Source: Atlanticothrix silvestris CENA357 (GTDB taxonomy: Bacteria; Cyanobacteriota; Cyanobacteriia; Cyanobacteriales; Nostocaceae). From it: a stretch of 45,276 bases of DNA. Below are positions 36,455 to 45,276 of the stretch, one piece after another. The DNA is taken from contig NZ_JAECZB010000097.1 of the NCBI RefSeq assembly GCF_016056295.1, positions 1 to 45,276 on the forward strand, in the 5' to 3' direction. The notes under the pieces are model-generated. The model saw only the letters and a list, made by a program, of their open reading frames with translations, ran no database searches and was not told the DNA's origin. The position numbers and the translations under genes are program-made. Every line of letters begins with the position of its first letter. The first letter of the stretch is position 1.

Positions 36455-39247
36455 TTATTTCACCTTAGCTCTAAAGCGAACAAAGCCATAAGAATTGGCA
36501 GGTGTACCAGCTCCAGTTGCTTTTGGTAGATTAGGCAAATCTGGACTTCGTGTAATATTAACTATCACAGCCCCGTTGAGATTAGTCCCATTAATGTTAG
36601 CCCCACAAGCTAATGGTGTAGCTGAATCGTTAGCTGGATAAAAACGCCCACGATCTGCATCTGCAACATTACTCAAATATATCGTAGGTGTAGTAGAACC
36701 AACAGCCAAGGCAATACCTTGATCTACTCCTGACAAGCCACCATCATTAGGAGTCATACCATTAAAAGCACTAGAAATAAAATTAACATTAGTTGGAACT
36801 AAATCACAGAATTTAACATTAGTTGCATTACCCAAACCATTGGAAAGAAAATAGATGGTGTATTCTAATTCATCTCCCGGTTTGACAATGCCAGCATTAA
36901 TCAATCCTCGCAAGTAGCCAACAGGCCATTTAGGATCGCTATCATCAGTAGCATAGGGTTCTGGTACATAGTTGTTGGCATTACTAGCAACATCACTACG
37001 ACCATCCACAATATCAGTTAAATCTTGGTTATTGATGCGGGTAATGCGTTTAGTTAACAACAACTTAGGATTAGAACTAATAATATTTGATACTGTAAAT
37101 AAAGTGGGATCATCATCTGCCGTACTAGCAGGATTATTACCAGTGTTTATACCATCATCAGTAATTTGCAAGAACGAATTACCGAGAGTGGGTGGGTTAT
37201 TGGTAGCGCCATTCGAGTCTGCATCTGTAAACACTGTACCAACAGTTCCCGTAGAATTATCAGGTGTGTTGAAAGTAGCGTTTGCTTGGTTACTAATTGA
37301 GTTACCACCATTGACACTGTTAATTGTGGCAGTAATTTTAATGGTGATAGTATCACCTACGCGCAGAGTTCCAGAATTTGTCACAGCAACAACACTAGTA
37401 CCGTTGTAACTGGGATTGAGTGTGATGTTATTCCCCGAAGTTGCAATAATGGCTGCACTCACAAAGGTTAACTGTGAGCGTAATAAATCGTTAACAACAA
37501 AGTTGATGGCATCGCTATTACCTGGATTCAAATTGGAGTAAGTGATGGTATATTCAATGCGATCGCCTACAGTTACTGTTCCAGTATTATCATTATCTGT
37601 GAGGAAGCGAACAGATTTGGTTCCTTTGACATTTGCTTGAGTAGTAGTAGTAATTACCAAGGAAGTAGTGATTGCTTGACTAGGAAAATATGTCCAAGTA
37701 TCTATCCCCTTAAAGTCACCATAATTATTACTAAATTCATGCTCTCCTAACGCACTATTAATACCTCTCGCAGCATTACGCGGGCTAGTAGCTACTTGAC
37801 TACCTGTGGGATTTAAGTTAATCGCTGTACCATTCGCAGTAGTATAGTTGTTGTCGTTGTAATAAATGGTAGTCGAGCCAATCTGCTGTCCATTTTGATC
37901 TACAAGATTAGGAAAAGCAGTAGGAGCGTTTTCCATAGTTATCTTAAATCCTGAAAGGTTATTTTCAGCATCTAGTAAGGGGAAATGATATTCACCCCCT
38001 CTAGTCGTAATTTGGGCATTGTATGGCTGATTCCCTGTTCTAGGTTGTAGATTTACCCCATTAGCATCCTTCCCATTCCACTGGGTCACATTTTGCCCAG
38101 CAGACATCACATTTTGTAGTACTCTATCTACACTAGGATCAAAAATACCGTCTGTGTTGGTGTCAATAATAATTTGATAACTACCGCTAGAAGCCGCATT
38201 AAAACTAAAATTACCCCCCACACCAACAAAAGTCTGATTACCGCTACCACCAGTCCCACCAGTAAAGAGGAAATTTTGAGGTATAGCTGGTGGTGTTGCT
38301 GCTAAAGGAATTCCCAAAGCAACCAGTGTTTCTGTTACAGGGCGATTAAAGAAAACTAAATGGGTGATATCAGTAGCTGTATCAGCAACGCTGGGATCTT
38401 GAACACGTACATTCCCAGCAAATAACAGATTATTATTAGTAGCGCCACCGGCACTATGGTAAAGAGTACTATTGTTAGTTTTATCAATATATCCCCGGCT
38501 ATTAGCAAAAAATATGAAGCCAAAGGGATCGATTCCATTCATGTCAGTTTCGTATCGATACCCATCTTTAGTTTGAATATAAAGCTTAGATTTCAGTGCT
38601 ATGGGAGTGCTACCATTGGCATTTGCCCCCATATTCATAGCGATGTAGTTAGTAAATATTCGCCCTGTTTTAGTAACATTATTACTATCTCGAACTGTAA
38701 TATCCCAAGCAGCTACCCCTGAAAGTTGAGTATTATTTGTAGAAAATGCTGCCGTCGTGGCTATTGGCGGCGGATTACCTGAACCACTTGTATTCGGAGA
38801 ACGAAATTCAACTTCGTAAATACCAGTTTCTGTAGCGACAAACTTACAAGGGGTATAGCCACCACTATTAGGTGAAGGGCCAGCCGTTTCTTTGGCAAGG
38901 GTGTCAATGAAACCAAAACCAGTAGCCAGAACATCACAAGAGCCATTTTGACCACCAAAAGGACTGCGGTAAACGATATCTTGTGGGTTTGAGAAACTAG
39001 TATGCACACTAGAGCCAAGATTAACTGTTTCTCCTGCTTCCACATAAACTTTCAGTGTGGTTCTGCGAATAATACCTGCTATTGTTAAATCTGACCATTC
39101 TACGTAAGGTCTGTATCCGCCATTAGAAATTAACTCTTTGCTGCCTTCAGCCCAGCTAGGTTGGATATTATTTCCTAAAATACACAAAAAAAAGCCCAGG
39201 CTACTCAGCCATAGTTTTTTGGGGCTAATTGTTAATGGCTTTTTCAT
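36455..39247 (-). CDS. Secreted DUF11-repeat surface protein
   Basis: A 930-residue protein with a signal peptide (cleavage after SWA, about residue 33). A long beta-rich N-terminal region follows. At about 365-400 it contains a FlgD-like pattern (VTQWNGKDANGVNL). A DUF11-type repeat domain lies at about 555-665 (TVGDRIEYTITYSNLNPGNS), with a second near the C-terminus (KPGDELEYTIYFLSNGLGNATNVKFCDLVP). DUF11 repeats form Ig-like surface stalks. ATG 39247 is chosen because it begins the signal peptide; an ATG at 39286 adds 13 residues before it. It is last in a run of four surface genes, 103 bases after the barrel gene. Confidence 0.8.
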   Translation of the reverse strand: MKKPLTISPKKLWLSSLGFFLCILGNNIQPSWAEGSKELISNGGYRPYVEWSDLTIAGIIRRTTLKVYVEAGETVNLGSSVHTSFSNPQDIVYRSPFGGQNGSCDVLATGFGFIDTLAKETAGPSPNSGGYTPCKFVATETGIYEVEFRSPNTSGSGNPPPIATTAAFSTNNTQLSGVAAWDITVRDSNNVTKTGRIFTNYIAMNMGANANGSTPIALKSKLYIQTKDGYRYETDMNGIDPFGFIFFANSRGYIDKTNNSTLYHSAGGATNNNLLFAGNVRVQDPSVADTATDITHLVFFNRPVTETLVALGIPLAATPPAIPQNFLFTGGTGGSGNQTFVGVGGNFSFNAASSGSYQIIIDTNTDGIFDPSVDRVLQNVMSAGQNVTQWNGKDANGVNLQPRTGNQPYNAQITTRGGEYHFPLLDAENNLSGFKITMENAPTAFPNLVDQNGQQIGSTTIYYNDNNYTTANGTAINLNPTGSQVATSPRNAARGINSALGEHEFSNNYGDFKGIDTWTYFPSQAITTSLVITTTTQANVKGTKSVRFLTDNDNTGTVTVGDRIEYTITYSNLNPGNSDAINFVVNDLLRSQLTFVSAAIIATSGNNITLNPSYNGTSVVAVTNSGTLRVGDTITIKITATINSVNGGNSISNQANATFNTPDNSTGTVGTVFTDADSNGATNNPPTLGNSFLQITDDGINTGNNPASTADDDPTLFTVSNIISSNPKLLLTKRITRINNQDLTDIVDGRSDVASNANNYVPEPYATDDSDPKWPVGYLRGLINAGIVKPGDELEYTIYFLSNGLGNATNVKFCDLVPTNVNFISSAFNGMTPNDGGLSGVDQGIALAVGSTTPTIYLSNVADADRGRFYPANDSATPLACGANINGTNLNGAVIVNITRSPDLPNLPKATGAGTPANSYGFVRFRAKVK

Positions 39248-39350
39248 AGTTTTTTGATTAGGTTGCCCAAAGTAACGTATTTGCAATCATTATTCACTTT
39301 GAAATTTAATTTCCCAGTTAAATTACATAAATGCTTTTGTATAAATAAAC

Positions 39351-42300
39351 TCATATTCTTAACTTTCCTACTTCTCTTGTTTGATCAACTAAAGGCTGCA
39401 CCACAGATTCTTGTTGTTGGGGTGGGGTAACTTTTTGTTGTCCAAAACCTTCAAATAACTCATTTAGCTTGAGAGTAATACCCAAATAAGGGCCGCCTGC
39501 GGAACGCGTACCTGAGAAGTCCCGGTCATCGACTTTACCAAATACATAGCCAGCAGCAAGACGCAGATTAGGACTCAAATAGTAACCTGTCTCTACCACA
39601 AAGCCTGTCTCTGTGTAGTTAGATTGACCAATCCAACGAGCCTCACCCACCAAATCCATGCTGTATCCGAGGCGGTAGGTAGCCCGAATTTGGGCTAGAT
39701 TCACTGTGCTAGTACCAGCTAAATCACTAGCAATATAAGAAGTGCTGTTACGCAGGGCATATTTACCGTAAAATTCCCATTGCCAGTTAGGAGCATAAAT
39801 AGTTTCCAAGGCGAAGGTATGATCCTCGGAACCTGTACCACTACCTAAAAGAATAGTGTCAGGAATCAACGCCGGATTTTTGCGATATTCATAACGCAAC
39901 AAAGCATTAAATTTATCGTTTTTGGGGTCGCGGTAGGCTAAACCTAGCTTGAGGTTAGCTGTATCCCCCAATCCAGTCAGCTTTTGATTGGAAGACCCAG
40001 CTTGTTGATAACGCACCAGAGCCGTTAAAGCCGGGGAAATCTTACCGGTAGCTGCGGCTGAAATGACAGTGTTAGAACCGCTAGAAGAAGTACGATACTC
40101 ATAACGAGCGCTGGCTTGAAACTGGGGATTATCACTATATTCCAGCCCCACACTATAGCTATCTCCACCGTTAAATCCGATAGAAGAGGCACTCTGACCA
40201 AAGGCGAAGGGTTGGGCGTATTGTTGGCCTGTTGCGGTGCGTCCAAAGAAGTTACCAAATACGTGTTCATAAGCAAGATTTAGCCGTAAACCAGGAGCAA
40301 TAGACCAGCGGTTATTTAGACCAATTGCTCCTTGTGTAGTAACTTCGTTAGCACCACCTAAAATCGAGTAACGACCAGTTAAGGTAGTATCTGAGCTAAG
40401 TTTGTGTTCGCCGTTGACACTGAGGCTAGTGATAGAGTTACCCGAAAATTGACCACTAGTGTAAAACTGTTGAGCAAGACTAACATTGACACCAGGCATT
40501 GCAGCCCAATTTAGACCCAAGATGGTACGGTCTAGGTAAACAGTATCTTGATCAGAAGATAAGGTCAGTTCATTTTGCGCTTGAAAAGTTAGATTTTTAG
40601 CGATAGGAACTGAAAAACGCGATCGCAACTGATCAGAATTACTGCTCAATGCACTATTGGGGATACGGTCTTCTCGATTGCGGTGAATCCAATCCACATC
40701 AAAAATAGCTTTACCTAAGCGTTGTTGAATACCGGCGGAAATTGTCGTCAAAGAATTATTAACTTTACTACCAGGAATCGCTTCTAAACGTGGTGAAAAT
40801 AATTCTTCAAAGGTATCTAGTGGTTGGGGTGCAATGCCAAAATTGTCTTCGTGGTCGTATTGCATCCTGACGTTAGTACTTGAGGTTAATTTGGCTGTAA
40901 GCTTTGCCCCATAACGAGTTTGACCGGGTACAAAACTAATGGTGGCATTATTAGCAAAGCCTGTATCGGCATAGCGATAATAAGCACGACCTTGAATTGC
41001 ATTGGTAATTTTTCCTTCTGCTTCCAAACGATAAGCTTCACCACGTACCCGTCCCATCAGGTGAGAATCATTTGTGGAATGGGCATATTCTGCCGTTAAT
41101 TTGCCCTGGGAACCCAGAGAAATCATGGCATCTGCGCCATAAAGTTCAAAATCACGCACACCCTGATTTTCTCTAACGTAAGTTGCACCCAACCAACTTT
41201 CATTATTCAGACTACGAGAAAGGTTATATTGCAAGCGACCAGCATAGATATTGCTATCAGAATCTTGACTGTCGTATTGATAGCTCACAACAATCCGACG
41301 TACTAATACTTGTCCAGTTCCATCAATATCGGTGCGAAGGATGGGTTCGCGGAATAATAGAGTACCGCGATCGTAATCGATTTCGTAGTCTGGGCCTCTG
41401 TTCAACTGTTCGCGTTGCAATACAGTACCAGGACGATTCAGTTCTTCTAATTCAATAAAGACATTTTCACTACCTGGAACGAGAATCCGACGAGAAAGGA
41501 AGTAATAGCCACTAGTACCATCAGGAGCAATACTATCTCGTTGGAATCCTTCTAAATGGTTGCCATAGAAGCCTGTTATTTGAAAATTTCCTAAGTTGTA
41601 GTTAGCTTTAAAGCCGTGGAGTTGGCGAGTAATTGCCGTAAATTGCTGTGATGAACGAGCAAACTCTTCGGTGTTGTAGTCACCCCACATTGCATAATCG
41701 GGTGTAGTTCCAGGAATACCAGTTGAACGCTCAAACCGGAGATATACGCTATCAATTGAAGGTGTGATCACATCAACCTGAGAGCTATCACCATAGACAG
41801 GATAGTTTTGTTCACTAAATTGATAGTTTCTAAACAAGCGATTATTACAATCACAATCTTCGTTGAGGCTGCGAGAACTGTTATATGCACCTGTAAACAA
41901 CCACTCGCCGATCGCACCAGTGGCAAATACCGCTGAATTAAAATCTAATTGGATGCCGATGTCTTTGTCAGGACGCAAAAAATCACGAAAACTGCCGTAA
42001 TAATTTGTACCTCTAGCCCCCAAACGTAGATCTACAACCCCACTCACCAAACTGGGACGTAGTGCCGTTTCAAATTGCAGTTGAGTAAAGGCTTCTAAGT
42101 TATTAGTGGTTGCCCGAATTGTGACAGTTTCGGCCTTGAGATGCGATCGCAAACTAGCTGTGAATTGCCCCGCCTTCGCCTCCACCTGAAATCCCGGTTG
42201 ATCAGGCTTGAAGTCTGCCCCTACAAACTCCCCAGCCGTGGCTGTAAGAGTCACAACAGCATCTCGATTAGAGTGATTACCATTTGCATCAATGAGTTGA

Positions 42301-43064
42301 CCCTTGATGGTAGCTATAGAACGTCCATCAGCAGGGATACGAGACTCAACTGTGGCTAATTTGAGTTGTTGTGGCGCTCCTCGTACTACTACCTGCATTG
42401 TTATAGGCAATTCTGTACTTCCTATAATTTGTGCAGCAATGGTATTTACTCCTTCTTTTAAGGAGACACCATACCATGTCTGCGTTATCAAGTTGGTAGT
42501 AACATCAGTTTCCGTTCGTCCAACCAAGGAAGGATCTACTAAAGTGCCATTTATTCGCAATTCCACCTGACTACCAGCAAGAAATTGCAACATCACCGTC
42601 ATCGCTGGAATATCCACAACAGTGTTAGGCGTTGGTGTGAGGATTTTGATTGCTGGGAAAGTGGAGGGAATTGTTTCTTTGTCTTCGGCTATTTGTGCTA
42701 CTTTGCGTAAGCCTCTAGGTAATTGAATAGAAGTTGCTGGTTGAAATGGTTGTATTTCTGTTTTAGTTGGCTGGATATTTGGAGTTGAAGAAGTTGCGGG
42801 AAATTCAAGAGGTGGAAATTGTTGCTGGGAACTTTCCAAAAGATGGGAAGAATTTGAATCTATGCTACTTTCAGCAAGTTTGTTTTCTTGTTCTTGAGCC
42901 TCGATGGTTGTGTTTGCTGGCAAAGGTTCGCTCTGAGAATCAAGGTATTTACTAGTGAATTCCGCCTTGACTGTCGCAGGATACAAAACAAGACCGAGAG
43001 CTACTGGCATTGCCCCCAACAATTTCAGATTAAAAGTAGTTGCATGGTGCAGCCTAGGGTTCAT
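39351..43064 (-). CDS. Large Ig-like plus beta-barrel outer-membrane protein
   Basis: A 1237-residue protein with signal peptide (cleavage after VKA34) and a Pro/Gln/Ser-rich spacer. Two Ig-like domains follow, the second of invasin (Big_1) type (ESRIPADGRSIATIKGQLIDANGN). About 850 residues then show alternating beta-strands rich in aromatic residues, ending near GPYLGITLKL: an outer-membrane barrel. LFRNYQFSEQNYPVYGDSSQ, YAMWGDYNTEEF and GPDYEIDYDRGTLLFREPI match a barrel family that I remember fused to DUF11/SdrB domains in proteobacteria. AGGAG precedes its ATG, which overlaps the previous gene by ATGA. Role unknown; secretion or anchoring of partner surface proteins is inferred. Confidence 0.75.
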   Translation of the reverse strand: MNPRLHHATTFNLKLLGAMPVALGLVLYPATVKAEFTSKYLDSQSEPLPANTTIEAQEQENKLAESSIDSNSSHLLESSQQQFPPLEFPATSSTPNIQPTKTEIQPFQPATSIQLPRGLRKVAQIAEDKETIPSTFPAIKILTPTPNTVVDIPAMTVMLQFLAGSQVELRINGTLVDPSLVGRTETDVTTNLITQTWYGVSLKEGVNTIAAQIIGSTELPITMQVVVRGAPQQLKLATVESRIPADGRSIATIKGQLIDANGNHSNRDAVVTLTATAGEFVGADFKPDQPGFQVEAKAGQFTASLRSHLKAETVTIRATTNNLEAFTQLQFETALRPSLVSGVVDLRLGARGTNYYGSFRDFLRPDKDIGIQLDFNSAVFATGAIGEWLFTGAYNSSRSLNEDCDCNNRLFRNYQFSEQNYPVYGDSSQVDVITPSIDSVYLRFERSTGIPGTTPDYAMWGDYNTEEFARSSQQFTAITRQLHGFKANYNLGNFQITGFYGNHLEGFQRDSIAPDGTSGYYFLSRRILVPGSENVFIELEELNRPGTVLQREQLNRGPDYEIDYDRGTLLFREPILRTDIDGTGQVLVRRIVVSYQYDSQDSDSNIYAGRLQYNLSRSLNNESWLGATYVRENQGVRDFELYGADAMISLGSQGKLTAEYAHSTNDSHLMGRVRGEAYRLEAEGKITNAIQGRAYYRYADTGFANNATISFVPGQTRYGAKLTAKLTSSTNVRMQYDHEDNFGIAPQPLDTFEELFSPRLEAIPGSKVNNSLTTISAGIQQRLGKAIFDVDWIHRNREDRIPNSALSSNSDQLRSRFSVPIAKNLTFQAQNELTLSSDQDTVYLDRTILGLNWAAMPGVNVSLAQQFYTSGQFSGNSITSLSVNGEHKLSSDTTLTGRYSILGGANEVTTQGAIGLNNRWSIAPGLRLNLAYEHVFGNFFGRTATGQQYAQPFAFGQSASSIGFNGGDSYSVGLEYSDNPQFQASARYEYRTSSSGSNTVISAAATGKISPALTALVRYQQAGSSNQKLTGLGDTANLKLGLAYRDPKNDKFNALLRYEYRKNPALIPDTILLGSGTGSEDHTFALETIYAPNWQWEFYGKYALRNSTSYIASDLAGTSTVNLAQIRATYRLGYSMDLVGEARWIGQSNYTETGFVVETGYYLSPNLRLAAGYVFGKVDDRDFSGTRSAGGPYLGITLKLNELFEGFGQQKVTPPQQQESVVQPLVDQTREVGKLRI

Positions 43065-44593
43065 TTAACTTGCTCCTGGAAGGTGGGTGTAACTGCGAAG
43101 TTCATGCGTACTAATCCACCAGGCTCTAAACGCACTAAGCGAGATTGGCTATTGCGTTCGCGGAATTTGCGATTGGGAGCTAGGGTATAACCGGGAAGAC
43201 TGCTGAGATCTAATACACCTGTATGATTTCCAGGTAAGACATTGGCTAAGGAGAACAAACCATTAGGATCTGTGGTAATGCGGTTGCCGTCTTCGGTGTA
43301 AATTACTGCATTGGGAACCCCAGGCTCACCAGATTGCTGTTCACCGTCAAAGTTTTTATCAACAAACACACGACCAATAATTATGCCGCAGTCAGAAACA
43401 ATTCCTGGTCGAATTTTTAACTGGTGAGTTGCAGGGCCATCCTTGATACTAAAGCCGTTATCAGCCCGTAGTACATTAGCGATCGCACTGTTGCGACCAG
43501 TACCCCGCAAAGCATCGGCTGTGAGTTGAGCAGCGTAGGCAATATTTAAGACTTTCTCTGTTGGGATGGTGATATCTGTGCGGAATGTCAAAGTAGAACC
43601 ATTGCGTTCTGAAGTGATAGCGACTGGCTGACCATCTAACTCTCCCCGTACAGTTTTAGGTAAAAAGTTGAATCCTAAAGGAAGATTGTCGGTAATTACT
43701 ACATTGTTCAAACCAACATCAGCTAGATTTCTCATTGACAAGCGATAGATGACCGTATCTCCAGGTTCCGCAGCAGCGCGATCGCCTGTTTTGATAATCT
43801 GCAACTGATTCCCTTGACACATATTTGTAGTAAATTCAAAGGCTAATAAGTCCAGCCCTACAACTTCGGCATTAGGAATCAAGACAACTGAACTTTCTAC
43901 TCTGGTTTCACCTGTAAGATTAATTGGCTGACCATCTAAAGAAATAGCTACATACCGGACGATATTATTACCTTGTGTGCCAGTGCTATCAAGAATTTGA
44001 ATTTTAATACGTCGTTGTTTATAAATAGAATTTGACGTTGGATTAACTACAAAAATGTAGGTTTTACCGGGATTGATTTGACCTTTACTCGGATCGAGTA
44101 AAAAATTGTAGACTCCCGCAGGATTATTTGTTAGGAAGTAAGGGTTACTATTTTCAATATTTGGCGCTTTACCACCAGGAACATTATTGTTAGGAATATC
44201 AGGTAACTCTGTCCGTGTCAGGGAAACTAATTGTCCTAATTCTGTTCCTGTTGGATCATTAGGGTTAGGTTCATAGACACTGACTGAAAAACCTGTATAG
44301 TCAGGTAAAAGTGTCCCGGCACAACCTAATATCCGTCCTAATGGATCAATCAATGGGTTATGATTAAAATTTATTTGAGAAGAAATTCCTTGATATTTAT
44401 ATGTAGTAGCAGGATCTATATAGGTATAACTAGCTTGATTGGTTATAGGTGTAGACACACCCTGATTATTAATTTGTTGCGCTTTTATTGGTGTATTTAT
44501 ATGTAATAAACTTCCGATAATAACAGCTGCTGTGAACCAATTATTCCAGGCAATGCGAGAAGTTATCTGCTTTTGTTTTTGAGGACGTAACAC
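43061..44593 (-). CDS. Secreted DUF11 plus SdrB/CnaB-like surface protein, GTG start
   Basis: A 510-residue protein. Signal peptide ends after IKA (residue 38). A beta-rich region precedes one DUF11 domain (about 267-385, AEPGDTVIYRLSMRNLADVGLNNVVITDNLP). A C-terminal SdrD-B/prealbumin-like domain follows (GRVFVDKNFDGEQQSGEPGVPNA, TTDPNGLFSLANVLPG). I place the start at GTG 44593, since GAGGAG lies nine bases before it and the protein then opens with a normal signal peptide. A TTG at 44635 would add 14 residues before that site. The stop overlaps the barrel gene by four bases (ATGA), so the two are coupled. Confidence 0.8.
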   Translation of the reverse strand: MLRPQKQKQITSRIAWNNWFTAAVIIGSLLHINTPIKAQQINNQGVSTPITNQASYTYIDPATTYKYQGISSQINFNHNPLIDPLGRILGCAGTLLPDYTGFSVSVYEPNPNDPTGTELGQLVSLTRTELPDIPNNNVPGGKAPNIENSNPYFLTNNPAGVYNFLLDPSKGQINPGKTYIFVVNPTSNSIYKQRRIKIQILDSTGTQGNNIVRYVAISLDGQPINLTGETRVESSVVLIPNAEVVGLDLLAFEFTTNMCQGNQLQIIKTGDRAAAEPGDTVIYRLSMRNLADVGLNNVVITDNLPLGFNFLPKTVRGELDGQPVAITSERNGSTLTFRTDITIPTEKVLNIAYAAQLTADALRGTGRNSAIANVLRADNGFSIKDGPATHQLKIRPGIVSDCGIIIGRVFVDKNFDGEQQSGEPGVPNAVIYTEDGNRITTDPNGLFSLANVLPGNHTGVLDLSSLPGYTLAPNRKFRERNSQSRLVRLEPGGLVRMNFAVTPTFQEQVK

Positions 44594-44746
44594 TAAATTA
44601 ATCTCCTCTAAGATGCCTTGCTTTTTGTTAATCAAGGCATTTTTCTGTATAAATACATAATTTAAATTGCCCTGTTCTCCCTTTCCAACTCAGAAAAGGG
44701 AGTTTAGTATTAAGTTGATATTTCGTGTGCAGACTGACGATGTAAA
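44594..44746. other. Gap with two hairpins before the DUF11/SdrB gene
   Basis: Two perfect 8-bp hairpins occur. ATGCCTTG/CAAGGCAT (44613-44640) sits just upstream of the GAGGAG ribosome binding site of the following gene. CTCCCTTT/AAAGGGAG (44677-44702) lies between the two cistrons. Neither is followed by a clear T-run on the minus strand. They may be RNA-processing or partial terminator structures within the operon. Confidence 0.45.
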
Positions 44747-45276
44747 TCACCGCACTTGGGTTTGATAAGTTGCTTTGACTGTGGTCTTAGCTGCGACAGA
44801 TGGAATCAGTAAGCGAATGTGGGTGTAAGCTGTTGCTGGCGCTGGTTTAGTTTCTACTTTGCCGTTAGGGAGGGTAACTTTAATAGTGGGATTCTCTACA
44901 AAGCTACGTCCACTATCAATGCTGTAAGTAATTTTGGCGTTGTTTGTGACATTAGTAGACTTCAGCACGTACATCATGCCTTTGGGAATGGGTTGATTAA
45001 GAGTCAAATTTTTAATTAGGCGATCGCTTTTGTTTTCACCACTCAGGGTATAACGCAACATATCTCCTGGCTGCACTACAGCTTGACCTTTTAAAGGTTC
45101 CCACTTCTTGCTTTGTTTACCCTGCTGATCTGTTGCCAACACTTGCTTTTCAGCATCTAGACGCAATTGTATTTGCCCTTGAGTTTTAACATTTTGAGCG
45201 TTTACAATTCCCGATTGCCATATGCCTTTGGGAATGGGTTGATTAAGAGTCAAATTTTTAATTAGGCGATCGCTTT
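44747..45276 (-). CDS. DUF11-like secreted protein, 5' end beyond the right edge
   Basis: A frame open to the window edge, at least 176 residues, ending TYQTQVR. It has a DUF11-like repeat (VVQPGDMLRYTLSGENKSDRLIKNLTLNQPIPKGMMYVL, then NAKITYSIDSGRSF). Near the right edge, GIWQSGIVNAQ looks like the end of a signal peptide. Just upstream, however, the sequence repeats SDRLIKNLTLNQPIPKG, coded by a 55-bp copy of the internal DNA. The native N-terminus is therefore doubtful and may be an assembly artefact. It is the first of four surface genes on this strand. Confidence 0.65.
   Translation of the reverse strand, partial: SDRLIKNLTLNQPIPKGIWQSGIVNAQNVKTQGQIQLRLDAEKQVLATDQQGKQSKKWEPLKGQAVVQPGDMLRYTLSGENKSDRLIKNLTLNQPIPKGMMYVLKSTNVTNNAKITYSIDSGRSFVENPTIKVTLPNGKVETKPAPATAYTHIRLLIPSVAAKTTVKATYQTQVR
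44976..45030. repeat. 55-bp direct repeat, internal copy
   Basis: This stretch is identical over 55 bases to 45222-45276, in the same orientation and 246 bases (82 codons) apart. It codes for SDRLIKNLTLNQPIPKGM in the DUF11-like protein. Confidence 0.97.
45222..45276. repeat. 55-bp direct repeat, copy at the right window edge
   Basis: Identical to 44976-45030. The left boundary is a clear mismatch (T versus C), while the right boundary is the window end itself, so the true repeat may be longer or may be artificial. Confidence 0.97.

Noticed and set aside
39248-39286. Upstream ATG (39286) for the 930-residue surface protein
   Set aside because: It would place 13 polar residues before a normal signal peptide; the ATG at 39247 gives a standard Lys-Lys plus hydrophobic signal.

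Overview
The window reads as a piece of a filamentous, probably heterocyst-forming (Nostocales) cyanobacterial chromosome. The evidence is direct. GCGATCGC (HIP1) octamers are scattered through it. Seven-base tandem repeats (CAGTGGT, ATTACGA, TTAGTTG, CAATGCC and similar) sit in many intergenic gaps. Gene content is typical of the group: zds, CtaA-type copper ATPase, Rre1-like regulator, ClpR/ClpP3, and groES/groEL with CIRCE and a K-box. No species is claimed. Both ends look like contig ends: the left edge lies about 58 nt inside a 16S rRNA gene, and the right edge stops exactly at the end of a 55-bp sequence that also occurs 246 bp inside.

Layout. 1-480: the 5' tip of a 16S gene on the minus strand, with its leader, boxA and a canonical promoter. 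0.58-8.2 kb: a CPBP membrane protease, a TM2 protein and a 59-aa membrane peptide, a copper P-type ATPase, an FHA protein, a conserved unknown and a ThyD-like epimerase. 8.3-9.5 kb (minus): a small membrane protein, a TPR protein and an A-type Fe-S carrier. 9.9-11.5 kb: a large acidic cyanobacterial protein ending in a strong terminator, then 1.3 kb of AT-rich DNA with a ribbon-helix-helix regulator at its far end. 13.3-15.2 kb: zds and an SRPBCC protein. 15.6-19.4 kb: an Rre1-like regulator, the frameshifted remains of what looks like a ferredoxin-fold gene, then the groESL operon. 19.5-20.5 kb: an unknown and a HicBA toxin-antitoxin pair.

20.7-24.5 kb holds ureD-ureA-ureB-(DUF1349-like)-ureC; ureEFG are not here. 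24.6-29.1 kb holds a proline-rich membrane protein, trpA, hemW and a PIN/TRAM protein. 29.2-33.6 kb (minus) is more accessory: an Rpn/PD-(D/E)XK protein with eight GKAE repeats, a gene cut by one in-frame stop, and two tandem vWA proteins. 33.8-36.5 kb (plus): clpR-clpP3, a J-domain protein and a MoaD/ThiS protein.

36.5-45.3 kb (minus) is the most unusual region: four consecutive secreted or outer-membrane proteins. Three carry DUF11-like repeats and one is a 1237-residue Ig-like plus beta-barrel protein, two of them joined by an ATGA stop/start overlap. I read this as a cell-surface assembly of unknown function in which a polypeptide that I recall as a single fused protein in other bacteria is divided between two coupled genes. 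This is the best candidate here for an undescribed system.

All assignments come from reading motifs. No database search was run.
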